A stretch of DNA of 5,994 bases, from contig CAJXIS010000149.1 in NCBI GenBank assembly GCA_913054115.1, forward strand, positions 1 through 5,994, read 5' to 3'. Position 1 is the stretch's first letter; every line of letters starts with the position of its first letter. The position numbers and the translations under genes were made by a program. Positions 1 to 5,292 of this stretch are shown in pieces. Below the pieces are notes generated by a model. It worked only from the letters and a program-made list of their open reading frames with translations. It was not told where the DNA came from and ran no database searches. This DNA is from an uncultured Acidimicrobiaceae bacterium. Lineage in GTDB: Bacteria > Actinomycetota > Acidimicrobiia > Acidimicrobiales > MedAcidi-G1.

Positions 1-1
1 C

Positions 2-727
2 CTCTACGGGCAGAGCGTCCATCACGCCCGTGTCCGGATGGGCGAGGCGCTCGCCGAGCAGGCGCCCGTCGAGGCGGACCTGGTGATGGGCGTGCCCGAA
101 TCGGGCATCCCGGCGGCCGAGGGCTACGCCCGTGCGTCGGGCATCGACTTCGGCCACGGTCTCGTCAAGAACCGCTACATCGGTCGTACGTTCATCGCCC
201 CAACGCAGGCCATGCGGTCGGCGGCTGTGCGCATGAAGCTCAACCCGCTGCGGGACAACATCGCGGGACAGCGCCTCGTCGTCGTGGACGACTCGATCGT
301 GCGGGGCACCACGACCCGTTCGATGGTGCGCATGCTGCGGGATGCCGGGGCGAAGGAGGTGCACATGCGGGTGTCATCGCCGCCGTATCGCTGGCCGTGC
401 TTCTACGGGATGGACACGGGGACCAAGGGCGAGTTGTTGGCGGCCAACCTCACGGTCGACGAGATCCGCGAGTACCTCGACGTCGACTCGCTCAGCTACC
501 TCGCGCTCGACCGCCTGCTCGAATCCACCGGTGCCGTCGGCGCCGGATTCTGTTCCGCCTGCCTGACCGGCGAGTATCCGATCGAGATCCCGGTCAACCT
601 GACGAAGCAGGTGCTCGAGCGTCCCGGCGATTCACCGGCGCCCGAGCGGGCCATGCCCGTGATCGCCGGCGATCCCGAGGGTGGGTTGCCCGTCGAGGAT
701 GCTGCCCGGCTCTTCGATCGCACCTGA
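2..727 (+). CDS. purF: Amidophosphoribosyltransferase, C-terminal part (5' end outside the window)
   Basis: PurF catalyses the first committed step of purine synthesis: PRPP plus glutamine gives 5-phosphoribosylamine. The window holds the last 241 residues, reading in from the left edge; the N-terminal glutamine-hydrolysing (Ntn) domain is missing. The fragment is the phosphoribosyltransferase domain. It contains a GVPESG segment, a GLVKNRYIGRTFI stretch and the PRPP-binding loop VVVDDSIVRGTTT (nt 278-316), all hallmarks of the family. Three cysteines match the 4Fe-4S ligands known from Bacillus-type PurF: the Cys in WPCFYG (nt 398-400) and the two in CSACLTGEYP (nt 551-553 and 560-562). The fourth would lie upstream. 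This suggests a cluster-bearing, probably oxygen-sensitive enzyme of the B. subtilis type. The tail after about nt 600 is a poorly conserved extension. The stop lies 7 nt before purM, so the two are probably co-transcribed. Identification is firm. Confidence 0.97.
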   Translation, partial: LYGQSVHHARVRMGEALAEQAPVEADLVMGVPESGIPAAEGYARASGIDFGHGLVKNRYIGRTFIAPTQAMRSAAVRMKLNPLRDNIAGQRLVVVDDSIVRGTTTRSMVRMLRDAGAKEVHMRVSSPPYRWPCFYGMDTGTKGELLAANLTVDEIREYLDVDSLSYLALDRLLESTGAVGAGFCSACLTGEYPIEIPVNLTKQVLERPGDSPAPERAMPVIAGDPEGGLPVEDAARLFDRT

Positions 728-729
728 GG
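725..729 (+). promoter_or_regulatory. Ribosome binding site for purM, overlapping the purF stop
   Basis: TGAGG contains both the TGA stop of purF and a GAGG Shine-Dalgarno core. It ends 5 nt before the ATG at 735. This supports 735 as the purM start over the in-frame GTG at 681, which would put 18 unconserved residues in front of the family's usual N-terminus. It also suggests translational coupling of purF and purM. It is the only clear Shine-Dalgarno among the gene starts in this window. Confidence 0.7.
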
Positions 730-734
730 CGACT

Positions 735-1769
735 ATGGCCGAGGACTACCGGTCGGCGGGTGTCGACATCGTTGCCGGCGAGGATGCCGTGCGACGCATC
801 GTCCCCCACGTGCGCTCCACCTACCGACCGGAGGTGATCGGGGACATCGGCGGGTTCGGTGGCCTCTTCGACATCGGCAGGTCGGGCTACTGCGATCCGC
901 TTCTCGTGTCGACGACCGACGGGGTCGGCACCAAGGCGGAGATCGCCCGGCAGACGGGTCGTTTCGACACGATCGGCCGTGACCTCGTCGCCATGTGCGT
1001 CGACGACCTGGTGTGCGTGGGGGCAGCACCGCTGTTCTTCCTCGACTACGTGGCGGTCGGTCGGCTCGACCCCGTGGCCATGGAGCAACTGGTGGCCGGC
1101 ATCGCCGCCGGTTGCCGGGAGGCCGGTTGTGCGCTGATCGGCGGCGAGATGGCCGAACATCCCGGCGTGATGGAGGCCGACCAGTTCGACCTGGTGGGCT
1201 TTGCCGTTGGCGCCGTCGAACGCGATGCCGTGCTCGACGGGAGCCGGGTGGTCGCCGGCGACGTCCTCGTCGGCATCGAGTCGCCGAACCTGCGTTCCAA
1301 CGGCTTCTCGCTGGCCCGTCGTCTCGTGTTCGAGGTGGCAGGCAGGTCGCTCGACGATCCCGCCTGGGACGGCGCCGAGGCATCGCTGGCCGACGAGCTG
1401 CTGGCGCCGAGCGTGATCTATGCCCCGGCGGTGGTGGCTGCGCTGGCTGCCCATGAGGTGCACGCCGTCGCCCACGTCACCGGCGGCGGCCTTCCCGGCA
1501 ACCTGTCCCGCGTGCTCGGCGAGGCCGTCGATGCCGTCGTCGATACCGCCTCCTGGGAGGTGCCACGGATCTTCCGGGAGTTGCAGGCGATGGGGGGCGT
1601 CGGCGACGACGAGATGGCGCAGGTGTTCAACCTCGGGATCGGCATGGTGCTGGCCGTCCCGGCCGACGAGGCCGAAGATGTCGTCGCCACGCTTGCTGCG
1701 TACGACCGTCCGGCCAGGGTCATCGGCGAGCTGGTCGAGGGCTCCGGCCACGTCGACCTGCGCCGCTAG
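735..1769 (+). CDS. purM: Phosphoribosylformylglycinamidine cyclo-ligase (AIR synthetase)
   Basis: PurM closes the imidazole ring: FGAM plus ATP gives AIR, the fifth step of de novo purine synthesis, in the cytosol. The protein has 344 residues, the usual family length. It begins with the typical YRSAGVDIVAG segment (residues 5-15). Next come an IGGFGGLF segment (38-45), the ATP-binding STTDGVGTK motif (59-67), the MCVDDLVCVGAAPLFFLDY block (87-105) and the IGGEMAEHPG signature (135-144). SPNLRSNGFSLAR follows (183-195), and then VTGGGLPGNLSRVL (248-261) in the C-terminal domain. An FNLGIGM motif (298-304) lies near the end. All match Escherichia coli PurM block by block, with no gap or missing motif. 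It follows purF by 7 nt. Its TAG stop is also the first three bases of a possible promoter box for pyrE. Identification is very firm. Confidence 0.98.
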   Translation: MAEDYRSAGVDIVAGEDAVRRIVPHVRSTYRPEVIGDIGGFGGLFDIGRSGYCDPLLVSTTDGVGTKAEIARQTGRFDTIGRDLVAMCVDDLVCVGAAPLFFLDYVAVGRLDPVAMEQLVAGIAAGCREAGCALIGGEMAEHPGVMEADQFDLVGFAVGAVERDAVLDGSRVVAGDVLVGIESPNLRSNGFSLARRLVFEVAGRSLDDPAWDGAEASLADELLAPSVIYAPAVVAALAAHEVHAVAHVTGGGLPGNLSRVLGEAVDAVVDTASWEVPRIFRELQAMGGVGDDEMAQVFNLGIGMVLAVPADEAEDVVATLAAYDRPARVIGELVEGSGHVDLRR

Positions 1770-1772
1770 GTT
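1767..1772 (+). promoter_or_regulatory. Candidate -10 box (TAGGTT) for a leaderless pyrE transcript
   Basis: TAGGTT fits the actinobacterial -10 consensus TANNNT and ends 7 nt before the pyrE ATG at 1780. Transcription would then begin at or next to the start codon. No convincing Shine-Dalgarno precedes pyrE, which fits leaderless translation. The TAG is also the purM stop codon, so the match could be partly chance. No -35 element is recognisable. Confidence 0.4.
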
Positions 1773-1779
1773 CGCAGCC

Positions 1780-2346
1780 ATGGCAGCGGCTTCCTCCGGT
1801 CCGGATCAGGCACTGATCGACCACCTGCTGGCACACGCCGTCCGGACGGGTGACTTCACGCTCAAGAGTGGCCGCAAGAGCACCTGGTTCTGTGATGGCA
1901 AGCAGACCGTCTGCCGGCCAGAGGGCCTGCTCCTCGTCGCCGATGCGGCGCTCGAGGTCATCCCCGACGACGTGACCGCCATCGGAGGACTCACTGCCGG
2001 TGCCGACCCGGTGGCGTTCGGCATCGCCGCGGTCGCCGCCACCCGTGGTCGCTCGCTGCGGTCGTTCAGCATCCGCAAGGAGTCGAAGGGCCACGGCGTC
2101 GAGGGCCGCCTGGCTGGCGCACTCGAGCCCGGCGACCGGGTCGTGATCTGCGAGGACGTGGTCACCAGGGGTGCTTCTCCGCTCGAGGCCGCCGAGGTGG
2201 TCCGGGCCCTGGGTGCCGAACCGGTGATGATCCTGCCCATCGTCGACCGGGGCGGAACCTGTGGTGCGCTGGCCGAGGCGGCTGGCATCGCCTTCTGCCC
2301 ACTGGTCACCGCCCTCGATCTGGGCTTCCCGTACGAGGGACCCTGA
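1780..2346 (+). CDS. pyrE: Orotate phosphoribosyltransferase
   Basis: PyrE transfers the phosphoribosyl group of PRPP to orotate, giving OMP, the penultimate step to UMP. The protein has 188 residues, slightly shorter than the E. coli enzyme but usual for the short bacterial form. The N-terminal GDFTLKSGRKSTWF stretch (24-37) is diagnostic of the orotate-binding region. GGLTAGADPVAFGIA (69-83) matches the core of the short PyrE type. IRKESKGHG (98-106) is the flexible catalytic loop with its conserved lysines and histidine. VVICEDVVTRGAS (121-133) is the PRPP-binding motif with the acidic pair E125-D126; an arginine at 130 sits where a small or hydroxyl residue is more usual. The ATG at 1780 gives the expected N-terminus and lies 10 nt after purM. 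Only a weak AGG precedes it. Sitting behind purF and purM, it joins purine and pyrimidine synthesis in one locus. Confidence is high. Confidence 0.95.
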   Translation: MAAASSGPDQALIDHLLAHAVRTGDFTLKSGRKSTWFCDGKQTVCRPEGLLLVADAALEVIPDDVTAIGGLTAGADPVAFGIAAVAATRGRSLRSFSIRKESKGHGVEGRLAGALEPGDRVVICEDVVTRGASPLEAAEVVRALGAEPVMILPIVDRGGTCGALAEAAGIAFCPLVTALDLGFPYEGP

Positions 2347-2353
2347 CCCGGGT

Positions 2354-2380
2354 AGAGCCGTCGGCCGCCCCGTAGGCTCT
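2354..2380. repeat. Inverted repeat over the malic enzyme promoter region
   Basis: AGAGCC (2354-2359) and GGCTCT (2375-2380) are perfect 6-bp inverted arms separated by 15 nt. They lie in the 40-nt gap between pyrE and the malic enzyme gene, and the right arm overlaps the candidate -10 box at 2373-2378. The repeat could be a weak terminator for the upstream genes (there is no T tract), an operator, or chance in GC-rich DNA. Confidence 0.3.
2373..2378 (+). promoter_or_regulatory. Candidate -10 box (TAGGCT) for a leaderless malic enzyme transcript
   Basis: TAGGCT fits TANNNT and ends 8 nt before the ATG at 2387, the arrangement expected for leaderless actinobacterial messages. The only Shine-Dalgarno-like bases upstream are a weak AGG lying inside this same box. 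Together with the 40-nt gap after pyrE, this suggests the malic enzyme and HAD genes have their own promoter. No -35 is evident. Confidence 0.5.
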
Positions 2381-2386
2381 CGGCCC

Positions 2387-3790
2387 ATGCCCTACCTGCC
2401 GACTGCCGCTTTTTCGATCGAACTCCACGTCGAGTTGGCCAACGTGCCCAACACGCTGGGTCGTCTTGCCACGTCCATCGGCGAGGCAGGAGCCAACATC
2501 GTGTCGATGGGCGGCTTTGACGTCCGTGGCGACATCCTCGTCAACGACGTCGTCGTCAACTGCAGCGACGAGGACCACGCCGGCCGGGTGGTGGCCGCCG
2601 TCGAGGCGCTCGACGGCGTCGACCTCGTGTCCTGGTTCGACCGGACGTTCCACATGCACGAGGGCGGCAAGATCGAGGTGCTGCCCCTCGCACCGGTCAG
2701 CGACATGCACGACCTGTCGATGGCGTATACGCCGGGCGTCGCCCGGATCTGCATGGCCATTCACGCGGATCCCAGCCGGGCCCACGACCTCACCATCAAG
2801 AAGAACACCGTCGCCATCGTGTCCGACGGTTCGGCGGTGCTGGGTCTCGGTGACATCGGCCCGGAGGCGGCCATGCCGGTGATGGAGGGCAAGGCGCTGC
2901 TGTTCAAGGAGTTCGCCGGGGTCGATGCGTTCCCCGTGTGCCTCAGGACCGAGTCGCCCGAGGAGATCATCGAGACGGTGATCCGCCTGGCGCCCACGTT
3001 CGGGGGCATCAACCTCGAGGACATCAAGGCACCGGGTGCATTCCAGGTCGAGCAGGCGCTCAAGGAGGCACTCGACATTCCGGTGTTCCACGACGACCAG
3101 CACGGCACAGCCGTTGTCACCCTGGCGGCACTGTGGAACTCGCTCAGGTTGACCGGTCGCAGGATCGGGGACCTGTCGGTCGTGATCTCGGGGGTGGGCG
3201 CCGCCGGCATGGCGGTCGGCAGGATCCTGATCGACGCCGGGGTCGGCGAGATCGTCGGTATCGACAGGCAGGGCGCCGTCTACTCGGGACGTGACGACCT
3301 GAACTTCGCCAAGGAGTGGTTCGCCGACAACACCAACCCCGACCGCAAGATGGGCACCGTCCACGACGTGCTCCACGGCGCCGACGTCTTCATCGGCCTC
3401 AGCGCACCAGGGTTGCTCACTGCAGCCGACCTGCGGAACATGGCTCCGGAGCCCCTGGTGTTCGCCATGGCCAACCCGGATCCGGAGATCCGACCCGAGG
3501 AGGCTGACGGCCTCGCCGCTGTCATGGCGACCGGCCGCAGCGACTATCCGAACCAGATCAACAACGTGCTGGCATTTCCGGGCATCTTCCGGGGCGCCCT
3601 CGACGTGGGGGCCATGGACATCACCGAGAACATGAAGTTGGCGGCAGCCCGGGCGATCGCCGCCGCGGTGTCCGACGAGGAACTGTCGCCCAAGTTCGTG
3701 GTGCCGTCGGTGTTCGACAAGTCGGTGCCGATGGCCGTCGCCGCAGCCGTCGCCGCAGCGGCTGTTGCAGACGGCGTGTGTCGCTCCTGA
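2387..3790 (+). CDS. Malic enzyme (NAD-type) with N-terminal ACT domain
   Basis: This 467-residue enzyme should oxidatively decarboxylate malate to pyruvate, linking the TCA cycle to pyruvate. Residues about 8-88 form an ACT domain, recognisable from ELANVPNTLGRLATSIGEAG and the following hydrophobic strand pattern; ACT domains usually bind amino acids or other small effectors. The malic core follows: SMAYTPGVA with the catalytic tyrosine (Y114), MEGKALLFKEFAG with the conserved lysine (K169), NLEDIKAP (E211, D212) and VFHDDQHGTA (D236, D237) for the divalent metal. The nucleotide-binding domain has GVGAAG (269-274) and an aspartate (D293) at the end of the second strand, which favours NAD over NADP. 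GRSDYPNQINNVLAFPGIFRGAL (383-405) is the classic C-terminal signature. The frame is open upstream to a GTG at 2261, but that would add an unconserved basic segment inside pyrE, so the ATG at 2387 is chosen. Function is firm; cofactor and effector are inferred. Confidence 0.95.
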   Translation: MPYLPTAAFSIELHVELANVPNTLGRLATSIGEAGANIVSMGGFDVRGDILVNDVVVNCSDEDHAGRVVAAVEALDGVDLVSWFDRTFHMHEGGKIEVLPLAPVSDMHDLSMAYTPGVARICMAIHADPSRAHDLTIKKNTVAIVSDGSAVLGLGDIGPEAAMPVMEGKALLFKEFAGVDAFPVCLRTESPEEIIETVIRLAPTFGGINLEDIKAPGAFQVEQALKEALDIPVFHDDQHGTAVVTLAALWNSLRLTGRRIGDLSVVISGVGAAGMAVGRILIDAGVGEIVGIDRQGAVYSGRDDLNFAKEWFADNTNPDRKMGTVHDVLHGADVFIGLSAPGLLTAADLRNMAPEPLVFAMANPDPEIRPEEADGLAAVMATGRSDYPNQINNVLAFPGIFRGALDVGAMDITENMKLAAARAIAAAVSDEELSPKFVVPSVFDKSVPMAVAAAVAAAAVADGVCRS

Positions 3791-4566
3791 ACTCCCCGGG
3801 TGGTTCGACCCCTCCCGCTGGGGGGTGGCGTGCGGTCACCTTCGATCTCTGGAACACGTTGCTCGTCAGCGTGCCGGGCGCCGTCGAGATCCGACTCGCC
3901 GCCTGGCGGCGGGTGGTCGACGAGCGGGGTCTCGACCTCTCCGCCGACCTGCTGCGGTCCGTCGTCGAGCTGTTCCCGGCCCGCTTCGAGGACGAGTGGC
4001 GGGCGGGCCGCCAGTACGGGACGCCGCAGGCACTCGACGATGCCTTCCGGGCATTCGCGGGGCGCATCGGATCGGACGACGAGGCGGCACTGGCCGAGGC
4101 GTTCGAGGCTGCCTCGTACCGGCTCGAGGTGGACGCCGTCGAGGGTGGGGCAGGTGCGATGTCGGCGCTGGCCGGCGCTGGACTCCGGATCGGCCTGGTC
4201 AGCGACACCTCGTTGGCCGGTGGCCGCCACCTGCGCGGCTACCTCGAGGCCCACGGCATGCTCGGCCACATCGGCCACTGCTCGTTCTCCGACGAGGTGG
4301 GCGTCTACAAGCCGGATGCGGCGATCTTCCGGGACTGCCTCGCGGGTCTGGGTATCGACGATCCGGCAGGGGTCGTGCACGTCGGCGACCTGCGCCGCAC
4401 CGACGTGGCCGGAGCGAGGGCATTCGGCATGACCACGGTTCGCTTCCGCGGCGTGGTCGAGGACGATGCTCCCGATGAAGGGGACGAAGACGGCCCCGAG
4501 GCCGACCACGTCGTCGACCGACTGGCCGACCTCCCGGCACTGCTGGGGCTCTCGGTGCGGCAGTAG
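3778..4566 (+). CDS. HAD-superfamily hydrolase (haloacid dehalogenase-like)
   Basis: This 262-residue Rossmann-fold hydrolase carries all four HAD motifs. Motif I is VTFDLWNTL with nucleophile D23, motif II is LVSDTS (S142) and motif III is VYKPD (K178). Motif IV is VGDLRRTDVAGA (D204 and D209 for Mg2+). The segment between motifs I and II (about 30-125) is a helical C1-type cap, placing it in the subfamily I haloacid dehalogenase/phosphatase group. Motif I has tryptophan (W25) where phosphatases carry the second, acid/base aspartate. This is seen in some HAD branches but leaves the reaction uncertain. A strongly acidic stretch (about 228-243) follows motif IV. The substrate cannot be predicted. 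The GTG start at 3778 overlaps the malic enzyme by 13 nt, with no clear ribosome site, which suggests coupled translation; a CTG at 3787 is an alternative start. The fold call is strong. Confidence 0.9.
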   Translation: MSLLNSPGGSTPPAGGWRAVTFDLWNTLLVSVPGAVEIRLAAWRRVVDERGLDLSADLLRSVVELFPARFEDEWRAGRQYGTPQALDDAFRAFAGRIGSDDEAALAEAFEAASYRLEVDAVEGGAGAMSALAGAGLRIGLVSDTSLAGGRHLRGYLEAHGMLGHIGHCSFSDEVGVYKPDAAIFRDCLAGLGIDDPAGVVHVGDLRRTDVAGARAFGMTTVRFRGVVEDDAPDEGDEDGPEADHVVDRLADLPALLGLSVRQ

Positions 4567-4572
4567 CCGATC

Positions 4573-4609
4573 TGCACCTGCGCCACAGAACGTGGTGAGG
4601 ACAGGTGCA
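4573..4609. repeat. Hairpin/dyad between the HAD gene and the lipoprotein gene
   Basis: TGCACCTG (4573-4580) and CAGGTGCA (4602-4609) are perfect 8-bp inverted arms. Inside them CGCCAC (4581-4586) can pair with GTGGTG (4592-4597), with one G-U pair and an AGAAC loop, leaving AGGA as a bulge. No T tract follows. It begins 6 nt after the HAD stop and ends 1 nt before a candidate -10 box. It may be a terminator for the metabolic block, an operator over the lipoprotein promoter, or both. Confidence 0.6.
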
Positions 4610-4610
4610 T

Positions 4611-4616
4611 TACGCT
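4611..4616 (+). promoter_or_regulatory. Candidate -10 box (TACGCT) for the lipoprotein gene
   Basis: TACGCT fits TANNNT and ends 7 nt before the GTG at 4624. This again suggests a leaderless transcript; there is no Shine-Dalgarno before the GTG. The inverted repeat at 4573-4609 would cover the -35 side, so a protein bound there could control it. The -35 is not recognisable. Confidence 0.5.
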
Positions 4617-4623
4617 CTTCTGT

Positions 4624-5088
4624 GTGCGGCGCATCCTGCAAATTGGTGTTGCTGTCGCGGGGTTGATGCTGTGCGTTTCCGCCTGTTCGGAGGTCGATGA
4701 CTCAGGGAGCGTTTCGTCCACTCAGGTTCGTCATGACGCAGAGAAGCCAAATGGCGATGCGAGCTTCGGCGCTGGGATGGCGCCGGATGTCGCGTCGAGT
4801 CCGACGGCCAGCCTGCCGTCCACCCGGGTGTTCTTCTTCGAGGACCCCCTGCACTGGTTGGTCCCAGCCGAGACACCACACGAACTCCTGAGCCGAGCGA
4901 AACTCGCCGCGGGTTCGGCGATTCATGTCCCGGTTCAGGCTCTACCCGGCGAGACGTCGAGTGTCGTGGAACTGAGTGTGATGAGAGCCGTCGGTCACGG
5001 ATTCACGACGTACGAGGTGCTCGTCAAGGTATATCGGGAGTCGCAGCCCTCGAAGACCATCTCGGTCAAGCCACTTTGGGAGTCCTAG
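4624..5088 (+). CDS. Putative lipoprotein of unknown function, ending at an in-frame amber codon
   Basis: The 154-residue product starts MRRILQIG, has a hydrophobic stretch (4-18) and a lipobox VSAC, so signal peptidase II should cut before C21. The lipid-anchored mature protein would face the outside of the membrane. Residues 22-55 are a polar Ser/Asp/Gly-rich linker. The rest is a globular segment with alternating strands (for example STRVFFFEDPLHWLVP at 65-80 and TYEVLVKVYRESQ at 130-142). I do not recognise a family. Codon use is less G/C-biased than in the metabolic genes, suggesting a faster-evolving or acquired gene. The stop is TAG, but the same frame stays open for 52 further codons of protein-like sequence, so this is probably the front of a longer protein. 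Gene and lipobox are fairly sure; function is unknown. Confidence 0.75.
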   Translation: MRRILQIGVAVAGLMLCVSACSEVDDSGSVSSTQVRHDAEKPNGDASFGAGMAPDVASSPTASLPSTRVFFFEDPLHWLVPAETPHELLSRAKLAAGSAIHVPVQALPGETSSVVELSVMRAVGHGFTTYEVLVKVYRESQPSKTISVKPLWES

Positions 5089-5247
5089 TCAGGATTCCCT
5101 CGTGCTTCGGAAGCCGAAGGGTTCCCGTTCGTCTGGGAACAAGACGGTGTGGTGAGCAAGGTGATGTCTAGAGACACGGACTTCGAGGAGGTCGTGGCAT
5201 GGTTGGAAGGGGGTGCACTCGTCACCTGGCAGGTCCCCGACGACTGA
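5089..5247 (+). pseudogene. Distal part of the lipoprotein frame after the amber codon
   Basis: In the same frame as the lipoprotein, the 52 codons after TAG (5086-5088) are open to a TGA at 5245-5247. The encoded stretch includes FPFVWEQDG, then SRDTDFEEVVAWLEGG and ends VTWQVPDD. A strand, W-x-x-D-G turn, strand and acidic helix is an arrangement I associate with the C-terminal ends of actinobacterial secreted and lipoprotein domains. By hand count about 36 of 52 codons end in G or C, as expected for coding DNA in this locus. Removing the single amber gives one protein of about 207 residues. Options are a recent nonsense mutation, a sequencing error, or stop-codon readthrough. A separate small gene starting at GTG 5149, GTG 5152 or ATG 5164 is less likely because no ribosome site is evident. 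Confidence 0.5.
5105..5140. repeat. Two adjacent short hairpins after the amber codon
   Basis: CTTCGG (5105-5110) and CCGAAG (5114-5119) form a 6-bp stem with a 3-nt loop. GTTCCC (5121-5126) and GGGAAC (5135-5140) form a second 6-bp stem with an 8-nt loop. They start 16 nt after the TAG. They could be a structured 3' end of the lipoprotein message, a readthrough element, or chance. No T tract follows. Confidence 0.3.
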
Positions 5248-5258
5248 TCGCCAGGACG

Positions 5259-5292
5259 GATCAGAGATCTCCGGTGATCTGACCCGGGTCAG
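5259..5292. terminator. Palindromic region between convergent genes, possible bidirectional terminator
   Basis: Between the lipoprotein frame and the converging TetR gene lie GATCA (5259-5263) with TGATC (5275-5279), and the perfect 14-bp palindrome CTGACCCGGGTCAG (5279-5292). The palindrome contains the TetR stop codon (5289-5291). Symmetric stems at a convergent junction fit a two-way terminator, but no T tract is present, so this is weakly supported. Confidence 0.3.

Noticed and set aside
594..1781. Long open frame on the - strand opposite purM (395 codons)
   Set aside because: It is the complement of a well-identified PurM gene with G/C-rich third positions, which suppress stops on the opposite strand. 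The product is low in recognisable motifs and rich in His/Arg/Asp runs.
2261..2386. Upstream GTG start for the malic enzyme
   Set aside because: It would add 42 basic, unconserved residues overlapping pyrE; the ACT domain begins right after the ATG at 2387.
2306..3376. Long - strand frame opposite the malic enzyme gene
   Set aside because: The + strand encodes a complete malic enzyme with all catalytic motifs; the - strand product shows no family resemblance.
3544..4641. Long - strand frame opposite the end of the malic enzyme and the HAD gene
   Set aside because: It spans two real + strand genes and their overlap. The composition is that of an antisense shadow.
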